Part shown: piece after piece, positions 20,137 through 31,274 of the stretch
Layout of the letters: every line of letters starts with the position of its first letter
Numbering within the stretch: position 1 is the stretch's first letter
Assembly (NCBI RefSeq): GCF_031143425.1
Contig: NC_090442.1
Span: 426,019,776 to 426,083,775 of the forward strand
Origin: Pleurodeles waltl
Taxonomy: Eukaryota > Chordata > Amphibia > Caudata > Salamandridae
Reading direction: 5' to 3'
DNA length: 64,000 nt
Program-made: the position numbers and the translations under genes
Notes under the pieces: generated by a model
What the model was told of the DNA's origin: nothing
What the model saw: only the letters and a program-made list of their open reading frames with translations
The model's database searches: none

Positions 20137-23100
20137 TTAGCGGTCGAAGAGCCAGGTTTTGAGGAGTCTCCTGAAGGCGAGGAGGTCCTGGGTCTGGCGT
20201 AGAGATGTGGGGAGAGAGTTCCAGGACTTGGCGGCGAGGAAGGAGAAGGATCTGCCGCCGCAGGTCTTGCGCTGGATTCGGGGGACGACGGCGAGGGCGA
20301 GGTTGGCGGATCGAAGTTGACGTGTTGGAGCGTAGAAATTGAGTCTGGAGTTGAGGTAGGAGGGTCCGGCGTTGTGAAGTGCCTTGTGAGCGTGGGTGAG
20401 GAGTTTAAAGGTGATCCTCTTCTCCACCGGGAGCCAGTGGAGTTCCCTCAGGTGAGGGGAGATGTGACATCGGCGGGGTATGTCGAGGATCAGTCAGGCG
20501 GAGGCATTTTGGATACGCTGGAGTCGTTTGATGTCTTTGGTTGGGATGCCTGTGTAGAGTGCGTTGCCGTAGTCAAGTCTGCTGCTGACGAGGGCTTGGG
20601 TCACCATCTTTCTGGTCTCTGTTGGAATCCACTTGAAGATTCTGCGGAGCATGCGGAGGGTGTTGAAACAGGAGGAGGAGACGGTGCTGACCTGTTTGGA
20701 CATGGTGAGTGCAGAGTCCAGGATGAAGCCGAGGTTTCTTGCGTGGCTGGCAGGGATGGGTGGGGGTCCGAGGTCGGCGGGCCACCATGAGTCGTTCCAG
20801 GCCGAAGGAGAGCGCCCGAGGATGAGGATTTCCGTCTTGTCGGAGTTGAGTTTCAGGCGACTGTTGTTCATCCATTCGGCGATGGATTTTAGTCCTTCGT
20901 GGAGGTTTGTTTTGGCGGTGAGTGGGTCTTTGGTCAGGGAGAGGACGAGCTGGGTGTCGTCGGCGTAGGAGATGATGCTGAGGTGATGCTGGCGGGCCAG
21001 TTTTGCGAGGGGGGCCATGTAGACGTTGAACAAAGTAGGGCTGAGGGAGGATCCTTGGGGGACGCCGCAGATGAGGTTGGTGGCTTTGGAGCGAAAGGGG
21101 GAGAGTCGGACTCTCTGAGTTCTGTCGGAGAGAAAGGATGAGATCCAGTGGAGGGCTTTGTCTTGGATGCCGGCTTCCTGGAGGCGGGTCAGTAGGGTGC
21201 GGTGGCAGACTGTGTCAAAAGCGGCTGATAGGTCGAGGAGGATGAGGGCCGAGGTTTCGCCGTTGTCCATTTGATGTCTGATGTCATCTGTGGCGGCGAG
21301 GAGAGCAGTCTCCGTGCTGTGGTTTCGTCTGAATCCGGATTGTGAGGGGTCCAGGATGGAGTTGTCTTCGAGGAAGTGGGTGATTTGTGTGTTGACGATC
21401 TTCTCGATGACTTTTGCTGGAAAAGGGAGGAGAGAGATCGGGCGGAAGTTTTTGAGATCGTTTGGGTCGGCCTTGGGTTTCTTGAGGAGGGGTTGGATTT
21501 CAGCGTGTTTCCAGCTGTCCGGGAAGGTGGCGGAAGTGAAGGAGAGGTTGATGATTTTGCGGAGTTTGGGGGCGATGGTGGCGTTGGCTGTGTTGAACAC
21601 ATGATGAGGGCATGGGTCCGTGGGGGAGCCTGAGTGGATGGTGTTCATGGTTGCCATGGTTTCTGCGTCGTCCACGTGGGTCCAGGCGGTGAGGCGGCAG
21701 TCGCGGTTGGAGACGTCGGGGGGGGGATCTGGCGGTGGGCCGGTGTTGAAGCTGTTGTGGATGGTAGCGATTTTCTGGTGGAAGAAGGTGGAGAGGTCGT
21801 CGCAGAGTTTCTGGGAGGGCGGGATGTCGTTGGCGTTGGCTTTTGGATTTGAGAGTTCTTTCACGATGCCGAAGAGTTCTTTGCAGTCGTGGGCGTTGTT
21901 GTTGATGCGTTCGGTGAAGTGGGCGCGCTTGGCGACTCGGATCCGTTGGTGGTGTTCACGGTTTGCGTCTTTGAGGGAGGCGAGGTTGTCGGGCGTGCGT
22001 TCTAGGATCCATTTCTTTTTGAGCTTCTGACAACTGCTTTTGGAGGTGGTCAGTTCGTCTGTAAACCAGGCTGGTTTTTTCTTTCTTTGGTTGGCGGTGG
22101 GCTTCTTGAGAAGGGCTAAGGTGTTAGCGCAGTCGAGGATCCATTGATGGAGGTTGATGGCGGCTGTGCTTGGGTCGGTCGCGTCGGGTGGAGGGTTTTT
22201 AACGAGGGTGCTGGTCAGTTGGTCTTGGGTGACTTTGCCCCAGCGGCGGTAGGGGGGTAGATGGATGCGGTGCTGCTCGGTAATTTTCTTATAGGAGAAA
22301 TGGACGCAGTGATGGTCGGTCCAGTGGAGTTCGGAGGTGTGGCTGAAAGAGATGTGGTTGCTTGAGGTGAAGAGGGGGTCGAGGGTGTGTCCAGCGATGT
22401 GGGTGGGAGTGTTGACCAGCTGGCGGAGTCCGAGGTTGAGGAGGTTGGAGGTCCGTGCTGAGGTGTTGACGTCGTTGTTATTTTCCATATGGTAGTTTAG
22501 GTCTCCCAGGAGGATGTAATCCGGGGAAGCGAGGGCGTGGGTGCTTGCGAGGTCGGCGATGGTGTCGCTGAAGGGGGCTCTTGGTCCTGGAGGGCGGTAT
22601 ATGAGGGTTCCTCTGAGGGTCGTGTTGGGGTCTGTGTGGATCTGGAAGTGGAGGTGTTCGGCTGTCTTGAGGGTGTCGTCAGTGTGGGTGTGGATTTTGA
22701 CGGTAGCTTTGTGAGCGATGGCTATTTCGCCGCCGATTCCGTTGGTTCGGTCTCTTCTGGTGATTTTGTAACCGTCCGGTATGGCGATGGCGATGTCCGG
22801 AGCCGAGGAGTTGTTCCACCAGGTTTCGGTCAGGAAGGCCACGTCGGGTGCAGTGGAGTTGAGCAAATCCCAGAGCTCGATGCGTGTTTTCGTGCGGAGC
22901 GGGTGTTGATGAGGATGCAGTTCAGGTGGTTGGGGTTGAGTGATTCTATTGTTGGTTTTGTCGTTCTGATGCAGGAGAAGTTGCAGGAGCGGCAGGAAAA
23001 AGGTCCTTTAGTGTGCTTCGGGGACGCCAGGAAGCACTCCGTGGAGGAGCCGGTGTTGAAAGTGCGGAGTTCGTTGGCTGAGTAGCAGACGCGGGGGCGC

Positions 23101-23357
23101 GAGGACCAGGGGGGGTGGCGCTGGGTGCGGTCCAGGCGCGGACGGGCGCAGACGGGCTTGCCTCTAGCGCGCCTCCGGCGCGCCAGCGGCGCGGACGCGC
23201 AGCGCCAGCCATTAAGAAGGGAGGTGGAGGGAGGAGCAGCTGGGAGGCGGGAGGCGGGAGGGAGCGGCAAATGGGGGCGCGAGGGGGGCAGGGCCGCAGG
23301 GAGGCAGCGGCAGGGATCGGGGAGCGCACAAGGGGCAAAAACACAGAAAACAAGCAA
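20137..23357 (-). pseudogene. L2-like LINE ORF (endonuclease plus reverse transcriptase), nearly intact
   Basis: A single long protein that would nick target DNA and reverse-transcribe its own RNA. The N-terminal region starts at an ATG at 23355-23357, inside the last 5' monomer. The APE-type endonuclease shows AFLTETW, LLGDLNYH, HTLDPLFTS and WTDHHCVHFS. The reverse transcriptase shows NFRPISLLPFPAKVIEKI, SGFRRNHSTETALLAA, LLDLSAAFDTV, GVPQGSSLSP and the catalytic SYADDTQLV. The tail contains HLRELHWLPVEKRITFKLL and ends KTWLFDR. Only two lesions are evident: a one-base frameshift near 22885 between the N-terminal part and endonuclease, and a TGA at about 20494 in an otherwise open frame, at a CGA-to-TGA type position as expected from CpG decay. 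No separate ORF1 is seen. The protein is larger and better preserved than any other ORF here. Confidence 0.9.
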
Positions 23358-26300
23358 AATTAAAGGCAGTCACAATAAGAAAACCACACAATCAGAAATA
23401 CAATATTGGCACAATACACGATCGGGGAGACGGCAATCAGGGGGGCACAATGGGGGCAGAAGCGCCGGCGGCGAGGCGCAGAAAAAGCGAAAAAACAACT
23501 TACAGGATGGCGGAAGCGGCACACGGGTCAAGTGAGCCCACTAGCCACCAGGGATGAGGCGCAGGAGGATGCCTGCGGGTGGAGGAGGGCCTCGAACACG
23601 CAAACGGCAGCGTGGACGGGGGACACAGGCAGGAGGCAGCAGGTTGGTGCTGCGGTCGTGGGGGGCGAGCTCAGGACCTGAAACAGGTCAGAGTTCGCTC
23701 ACTCGCGACGCGCAGCACCAGCCATTAAGAAGGGAGGGGGGAGGGAGGAGCAGCTGGGAGGCGGGAGGCGGGAGGGAGCGGCAAATGGGGGTGCGAGGGG
23801 GGCGGGCTGCAGGGAGGCAGCGGCAGGGATCGGGGAGGGCACAAGGGGCAAAAACACAGAAAACGAGCAAAATTAAAGGCAGTCACAATAAGAAAACCAC
23901 ACAATCAGAAATACAATAATGGCACAATACACGATCGGGGAGACGGCAATCAGGGGGGCACAATGGGGGCAGAAGCACCGGCGGCGAGGCGCAGAAAAAG
24001 CGAAAAAACAACTTACAGGACAGCGGAAGCGGCACACGGGTCAAGTGAGCCCACTAGCCACCAGGGATGAGGCGCAGGAGGATGCCTGCGGGTGGAGGAG
24101 GGCCTCGAACACGCAAACGGCAGCGTGGACGGGGGACACAGGCAGGAGGCAGCAGGTTGGTGCTGCAGTCGTGGGGGGCGAGCTCAGGACCTGAAACAGG
24201 TCAGAGTTCGCTCACTCGCGACGCACAGCGCCAGCCATTAAGAAGGGAGGGGGGAGGGAGGAGCAGCTGGGAGGCGGGAGGTGGGAGGGAGTGGCAAATG
24301 GGGGCGCGAGGGGGGCGGGGCCGCAGGGAGGCAGCGGCAGGGATCGGGGAGCGCACAAGGGGCAAAAACACAGAAAACGACCAAAATTAAAGGCAGTCCC
24401 AATAAGAAAACCACACAATCAGAAATACAATAATGGCACAATACACGATCGGGGAGACGGCAATCAGGGGGGCACAATGGGGGCAGAAGCGCCGGCGGCG
24501 AGGCGTAGAAAAAGCGAAAAAACAACTTACAGGACGGCGGAAGCGGCACACGGGTCAAGTGAGCCCACTAGCCACCAGGGATGAGGCGCAGGAGGATGCC
24601 TGCGGGTGGAGGAGGGCCTCGAACACGCAAACGGCAGCGTGGACGGGGGACACAGGCAGGAGGCAGCAGGTTGGTGCTGCGGTCGTGGGGTGCGAGCTCA
24701 GGACCTGAAACAGGTCAGAGTTCGCTCACTCGCGACGCGCAGCGCCAGCCATTAAGAAGGGAGGGGGGAGGGAGGAGCAGCTGGGAGGCGGGAGGCAGGA
24801 GGGAGCGGCAAATGTGGGCGCGAGGGGGGCGGGCCGCAGGGAGGCAGCGATCGGGGAGCGCACAAGGGGCAAAAACACAGAAAACGAGCAAAATTAAAGG
24901 CAGTCACAATAAGAAAACCACACAATCAGAAATACAATAATGGCACAATACACGATCGGGGAGACGGCAATCAGGGGGGCACAATGGGGGCAGAAGCGCC
25001 GGCGGCGAGGCACAGAAAAAGCGAAAAAACAACTTACAGGACGGCGGAAGCGGCACACGGGTCAAGTGAGCCCACTAGCCACCAGGGATGAGGTGCAGGA
25101 GGATGCCTGCGGGTGGAGGAGGGCCTCGAACACGCAAACGGCAGCGTGGACGGGGGACACAGGCAGGAGGCAGCAGGTTGGTGCTGCGGTCGTGGGGGGC
25201 GAGCTCAGGACCTGGAACAGGTCAGAGTTCGCTCACTCGCGACGCGCAGCGCCAGCCATTAAGAAGGGAGGAGGGAGGGAGGAGCAGCTGGGAGGCGGGA
25301 GGCGGGAGGGAGCGGCAAATGGGGGCGCGAGGGGGGCGGGGCCGCAGGGAGGCAGCGGCAGGGATCGGGGAACGCACAAGGGGCAAAAACACAGAAAACG
25401 AGCAAAATTAAAGGCAGTCACAATAAGAAAACCACACAATCAGAAATACAATAATGGCACAATACACGATCGGGGAGACGGCAATCAGGGGGGCACAATG
25501 GGGGCAGAAGCGCCGGCGGCGAGGCGCAGAAAAAGCAAAAAAACAACTTACAGGACGGCGGAAGCGGCACACGGGTCAAGTGAGCCCACTAGCCACCAGG
25601 GATGAGGCGCAGGAGGATGCCTGCGGGTGGAGGAGGGCCTCGAACACGCAAACGGCAGCGTGGACGGGGGACACAGGCAGGAGGCAGCAGGTTGGTGCTG
25701 CGGTCGTGGGGGGCGAGCTCAGGACCTGGAACAGGTCAGAGTTCGCTCACTCGCGACGCGCAGCGCCAGCCATTAAGAAGGGAGGAGGGAGGGAGGAGCA
25801 GCTGGGAGGCGGGAGGCGGGAGGGAGCGGCAAATGGGGGCGCGAGGGGGGCGGGGCCGCAGGGAGGCAGCGGCAGGGATCGGGGAACGCACAAGGGGCAA
25901 AAACACAGAAAACGAGCAAAATTAAAGGCAGTCACAATAAGAAAACCACACAATCAGAAATACAATAATGGCACAATACACGATCGGGGAGACGGCAATC
26001 AGGGGGGCACAATGGGGGCAGAAGCGCCGGCGGCGAGGCGCAGAAAAAGCAAAAAAACAACTTACAGGACGGCGGAAGCGGCACACGGGTCAAGTGAGCC
26101 CACTAGCCACCAGGGATGAGGCGCAGGAGGATGCCTGCGGGTGGAGGAGGGCCTCGAACACGCAAACGGCAGCGTGGACGGGGGACACAGGCAGGAGGTA
26201 GCAGGTTGGTGCTGCGGTCGTGGGGGGCGAGCTCATGACCTGAAACAGGTCAGAGTTCGCTCACTCGCGACGCGCAGCGCCAGCCATTAAGAAGGGAGGG

Positions 26301-26762
26301 GGGAGGAAGGAGCAGCTGGGAGGCGGGAGGCGGGAGGGAGCGGTAAATGGGGGCGCGAGGGGGGCGGGCCGCAGGGAGGCAGCGGCAGGGATCGGGGAGC
26401 GCACAAGGGGCAAAAACACAGAAAACAAGCAAAATTAAAGGCAGTCACAATAAGAAAACCACACAATCAGAAATACAATAATGGCACAATACACGATCGG
26501 GGAGACGGCAATCAGGGGGGCACAATGGGGGCAGAAGCGCCGGCGGCGAGGCGCAGAAAAAGCGAAAAAACAACTTACAGGACGGCGGAAGCGGCACACG
26601 GGTCAAGTGAGCCCACTAGCCACCAGGGATGAGGCGCAGGAGGATGCCTGCGGGTGGAGGAGGGCCTCGAACACGCAAACGGCAGCGTGGACGGGGGACA
26701 CAGGCAGGAGGCAGCAGGTTGGTGCTGCGGTCGTGGGGGGCGAGCTCAGGACCTGAAACAGG
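23193..26762 (-). repeat. Tandem array of ~514-bp GC-rich monomers forming the LINE 5' region
   Basis: Seven copies in tandem. The landmark ATGGCACAATACACGATCGG (one base different in the first) recurs at 23406, 23919, 24433, 24940, 25454, 25968 and 26481, spacings of 513, 514, 507, 514, 514 and 513. Each unit is rich in CpG, holds a purine-rich ggagggaggagcagctggga block, a GGGGCGGG-type GC box and the sequence gcgccagccattaagaagg. On the LINE strand the array is directly upstream of the ORF, and the last unit runs into coding sequence near 23193. The units are almost identical, so the array is young or homogenised. By analogy with rodent L1 monomers it could act as a multi-copy promoter; that function is inferred. 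Confidence 0.92.
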
Positions 26763-27119
26763 TGAGGTTTCTACAGGTTGTGTAGTACAACTACTCTGTT
26801 CAGGAGGAGGAGCTCAGAAGATGTTTTCAGAGATAAAATTGGTACCCTATGATGAGCTTCAGTGTTGTGGGGTGAGCAGAGTGTGTGACAAGCGATGAAG
26901 TGAAGTGATTAAAACTGGATACAGATTGCGCGTATAGCTTTATTCATGCACCGCTGGGTCAAGAATTAAAAATAGGGAACACTGCAGGGCCTGGCCATCC
27001 CCCCTCTAACCACTCAAACAAGTGCCACACATGCCCTTCGGCTCTGTGGTCAACCCCCTTTAAGCTCCAAACCCCATGTCACACACGGCTGAAGGGGTTT
27101 GGAGCTTAAATGGGGCAAC
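26763..27119. other. Sequence flanking the LINE 5' end
   Basis: Non-coding, no recognised repeat. The array stops at gaaacaggtgaggtttct (about 26755-26770). A short inverted repeat is visible at 27055-27110 (tttaagctccaaaccccatg and its mirrored counterpart). No convincing target duplication to the LINE 3' end was found. Confidence 0.4.
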
Positions 27120-27500
27120 ATTAAATATATAGATATATATTTAAAGGAGGTTGCATGGTCCGCACAGACCGCCCTGTTCCCTTGGACCACTATCACCATG
27201 GGACAACACTAAAAAACTCTATGGAGAGGCTGCAAAGACCCCCCTGAGCCCTAGGGATCACCACTTCTCCATGGCTTCATATTTAAAAACTTTGGGGGGC
27301 TTCGTACACCCCCCCTCCCAGGACACAGGGACTGCCACCTCCCTGGGATAACATTTAAAAAATATATGGGGAGGGGTGCACGGACCCCTGGGCCCTTGGG
27401 GACCACCACCTCCCTCGGACTACATTTCAAAAGTACATGGGGGGCATGCAGCCCCCCAGGCCCTGGGGACCACCACCTCCCTAGGGCCAAATACACTTAT
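27120..27500. repeat. Degenerate ~70-bp tandem repeat
   Basis: About five units, each with a form of gggaccaccacctccc, an AT-rich aacatttaaaaaatatat part and a cc-rich cggacccctgggc part. Recurrences of the ccacctccc core at about 27190, 27260, 27332, 27403 and 27472 give a period near 70. Non-coding. Confidence 0.65.
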
Positions 27501-27639
27501 TCAAAGGGGAAGCCCCAGGAACTCCATCCCCTGGAGTCCGCCCACATGTTACTTGGTGCCCAGGTCACCCAGTGTAAACCTATTGGGACCACTGTCTGCT
27601 GAAGGAGCCAGCATTGACTGGCATGAGTAGGAGGGTGTG

Positions 27640-29428
27640 TGGATGGAATGGCCTCTCTTTCTAACCTCTTTCTCAGATAACATGTTAGCATACTTGGTTG
27701 TCGGGAGTGACAGGCTGCTCTTTCCAGACCTCCCTGTCAGATGATGGGTGTGCTCAGTAGGGTGTGTGGATGGACTGGCCTCGCCTTTTAGACCTCTCGC
27801 TCAGATGACAGGTGTGTATAGTAGTGTTTGGGGAGGGGCTTCTGTCTGCAGTAGGCCTCTCTCACAGATGACAGGTGTGTGCAGTAGGGTGTGTGAAAGG
27901 ACTGGCGTTGCCTGTCACACCTCTCCCTCAGATGACAGGTGTGCCCAGTAAGGTGTGAGGATGGACTGGCCTCTACTTTCAAACCTCTCTATCAAATGAC
28001 AAGTGTGCGTGGTAGTATATGAAGAGGGACTAGCCCCTCCTCTCATACCTCTCTCTGATGAAAAGTGTGCATAGTAGGTTGTGTAGATGGACTGGCCAAT
28101 CCTTTGAGACATCGCTCTGAGATAACAGGTCAGCATAGTAGGTTATGTTGAGAGACAGGCCTCTCCGTTCAGACCTTTGTCAGATGACGGGTGTGCATAG
28201 TAGGGTTTGTGATTGGTATGGTCTCTCCTGTCAGACCTCCCCTTTAGCTGACAAGTGTGCATAGTAATGTGTATCGATTGACTGATTTCTCCTTTGAGAC
28301 CTCTCTCTGAGATAACAGGTTAGCGTAGTAGGGTGTGGGAAGTGACAGGCCTCTCCTTCTACACCTCTCTCTCAGACAACGAATGTGTGCTTAGTAGGGC
28401 ATGTGGATGGACTTGTTTTTCTGTCAGGCCTCTCTCAGATGACAGGTGTGTGTAGTAGGTTATGTGGACTGACTGGCCTTTAGTTTCAGACCTCTATCTC
28501 TGAGATGACGGGTGTGCATAGGTGGGTGAGTGGATGGACTGACCTCTCCTTTGAGACCTCTATCTGCGATAACAGTTAGTATAGTAGGTTGAGGAAAGTG
28601 ACAGGCTTCTCCTTCTAGACTTCTCTATCAGATTATGGGTGTGGTTAGCAGGGAGTGTGGATGGAATGACCTCTCCTGCCAGACCTATCTTTCAGATGAC
28701 AGGTGTGTGTAGGAGGGTATGAGAATGGACTTGCCTCTCCTGTCAGACATCGCTCTCAGCTGACAGGTGTGCATTGTAGCGTGTGTGGATGTACTGGCCT
28801 CTCCTTTCTGACCTCTCTGTCAGATGGTGGGTGTGTGCAGAAGGGTGGGTGGATGGGCTCGCCTCTCCTTTCAGACCTCTCTCTCATATGAACAGTGTGT
28901 GTAGTAGGTTGTGTAGATGGACTGGCCTCTCTTGTCCAACTTCTCTCTCAGATGACAGATGTGCATAGTAGGGTCTGTGGATGGACTGGCCTCTTCTTCC
29001 AGACCACTTGGTCAGAAGACAGGTGTGTGTAGTAGGCTGTGTGGATGTACTGATCTCTGCTTTCAGACATCTCTCTCAGATGACAGGTGTCTGTATTAAG
29101 GAGTGTGTATGGACTGGCCTCTACTTTCAGGCCTATCTTTCAGATAACAGGTGAGCATAGTAGTGCTCAGGGAGAGAATATCCTTTCCTGCCAGATGTCT
29201 CTCTCAGATGAAGGGTGTGTTTAGTAAAGTGTGTGGATGGACTGACCTCTCCTTTCAGGCCTCTCTTTCAGGTGACAGGTGTGCATAGTAGTGTGCAGGG
29301 GAGTCTATCCTCTCCTGTCAGACCTTTTTCTCAGGTGACGTATGCATAGTAATGTGTAGGAAGGGACTGCACTCTCCTTTGACACCTTTCTCTCAAATGA
29401 TGGGTGTGCATATAAGGTATGGGGAGGG
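27640..29428. repeat. Minisatellite, ~64-bp unit, about 28 copies
   Basis: Unit consensus by eye: agacctctctctcagatgac, then aggtgtgcatagtagggtgtg, then tggatggactggcctctcct. The cagatga core starts at 27738, 27802, 27864, 27929 and 27993, so the period is 62-65 bp. Units are diverged. The array is interrupted by the hAT-like element at 29429-31072 and resumes for one or two units at 31073-31170. Open frames through it are by-products of the repeat. Confidence 0.85.
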
Positions 29429-31072
29429 CAGGGTTGTGGAATATAACAAAATATCTAATTGTCCAATGGACAGGTTGCTTCATAAATCTGCTTGTCCTAT
29501 AAAACATTTTTACTTGTCCCTATAGTACCATATAGTGCAGCAACAAATTATGGCAGCAATCTCATTATGTAAGAACTCTGATAATAGCCTCTCTGATTAT
29601 GTCAGGGCTAATCCTATAGTAGGGCTTGAATACTAGCAATGTCAAGCCATACTATACTAATTTCCTTATTTTGCCCCCTTTCCGCAGATCTACATACTGG
29701 GGCTGGAGGAAGTAGTAAGCAATAGTTCCAGGGCGGGAATGACTTTCAGTCTTTGCAAACCTACTAACTTGCATGTTTTAAAGATTTTCACCAGTTCTTC
29801 TATAATTTTTTCCCATACTGAAAAAAGTTGGAAATTTACTCCTGACAAGGGCAGAAGTAGACGTTCTTCCAGGGTTCAGGAAAAGTGGTTGGAGGAACTT
29901 TGAACTTGTAAACACACAATCAATTTTCACATGAGCAAATCTACAAAGCATATTTGCTTGTGCTAAAATACAGTTAAAAAACAATTCCAGGAGTAATCTT
30001 TCCTGGTCTAAATTTGTAAACTCTTGTGAATTCATGAAAGCCACTAATGCAAAGATATACACCCGGGGTGCACTTATGTGACTTTCTTTAACAATTGGGC
30101 CCCTAATTAGGTCTGGAGTTAACCAAGACATTTTTTTAAATTAAAATTATATTTCTCTCTCTATCCATCTATCAGCTGGCTTTACTGTGAGAGATGGCAT
30201 TCTGCTCTTCCACAATGAGCATATAAGCATACAACGTAGTTATGCTCAGTGACAGGAACTACCTAGGCAATGTGTGCATTTTAAACCACATTTTTTGTTT
30301 TTTTTGCCAATGTTTGTTACAATTGTGAGGGCCTGGTAGATCCCACAACAATTAAGTATTAAAAAAGCCATGTCAAAACAAGACATTCATTGACAAAACC
30401 AAAAGACTGTACACCAATGTTGTATTGGTTGGTTTTGCCACTGCTTGTTTATTTTCATATTTCCCATAATCTTGTTGAAAATGATTACACTGATTTTCTA
30501 TTATGAATACTTTTTAAAAATACTAGCATTCATCATGTTTTACTAAGTAATGCTTCAATGAAATAGTACCTAAAATGCCACAGTTATTTAGCAAAACCTT
30601 TTCTTTTCCTACTTGCACTTTTTTCTGAACATTGTTTTTTAAAGCAAGCAATCATCAATCTTCCTTATAAGCTTCTGCAAACATTTGCATCTAATCAGAG
30701 AGCAAACTGGGAACATTATACCTAGCCTGATATTGTTAAACTATTCAAATGTGTATATATTTTTTTACTGGAACAACTGTAAATAGTTCAGTGTGACCTT
30801 GCAATGTTTATTTAGAGTACTCATTCTCATTCTAATAATGAAGGCTCTGCATTAATGAACCTCAAATACAAGTTCAAACAGCAATAGCATATGGACACAC
30901 ATATTACCTCAACTGCAGACAGTTTCCTTCCCTGTAAACAAGCAGACAAAGGGTTTATGCTGCAGGGGGTTGGGCCTGCTTGTCCCAAAGCCAAAATAAA
31001 CATGAAAACTTGTTGGCCTTGATGCCAAACAATATGTCCTGGATGTTGGGCTATAGGAATATCACACCCCTG
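29429..31072. mobile_element. hAT-like non-autonomous DNA transposon inserted in the minisatellite
   Basis: Starts CAGGGTTGTGGAATATAACA and ends so that its reverse complement reads CAGGGGTGTGATATTCCTAT, giving short CAGGG-type inverted termini typical of hAT elements. Flanking octamers GGGGAGGG (left) and GGCGGGGC (right) agree at five of eight positions, a weak trace of an 8-bp duplication. The 1.64-kb interior is AT-rich; an open frame at 29778-30131 (minus) has no recognised domain. Minisatellite sequence continues on both sides, which is the best proof of insertion. Confidence 0.6.
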
Positions 31073-31274
31073 GGCGGGGCTGGCCTGTACTGTCAAACAC
31101 CTCTCTTAGATGATGGGTGCATGTAGTAGGGTATGGAAGGAACCTTAACTCTACTCGCAGCTCTTCCAAAGACAATAGGTGTAAATAGTAGACTCTGATA
31201 AACACCATCTTCAGTAAAACTCCTTCTGTGTGTGCATACTAGAGTGTATTCAAAGATCACGTTCTCCCTCCTAC
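31073..31274. repeat. Continuation and decayed end of the 64-bp minisatellite
   Basis: Resumes tggcctgtactgtcaaacac, ctctcttagatgatgggtgc, atgtagtagggtatgg after the inserted element, then degenerates. It ends where LTR-B sequence starts. Confidence 0.6.

Noticed and set aside
20317..23085. Plus-strand open frames across the LINE, up to 182 codons
   Set aside because: Antisense shadows of a clear minus-strand endonuclease/RT ORF, created by its high GC content.
23406..26756. A series of similar open frames beginning MAQYTIGETAIRG, repeated seven times on the + strand
   Set aside because: They recur because the DNA monomer recurs, run antisense to the LINE, and encode low-complexity Arg/Gly-rich peptides with no domain.
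20030..26775. Target-site duplication around the full-length LINE
   Set aside because: Flanks (caggctaca at left, gaggtttctac at right) share no convincing direct repeat, so none is claimed.
27640..29428. Regularly spaced repeats that might suggest a CRISPR-like array
   Set aside because: The whole ~64-bp unit is repeated with no unique spacers, and the genome is a vertebrate's; it is a minisatellite.
29778..30131. 117-codon open frame inside the hAT-like element
   Set aside because: No transposase motif (no hAT dimerisation or RNase H-like residues) and AT-rich context; treated as chance.
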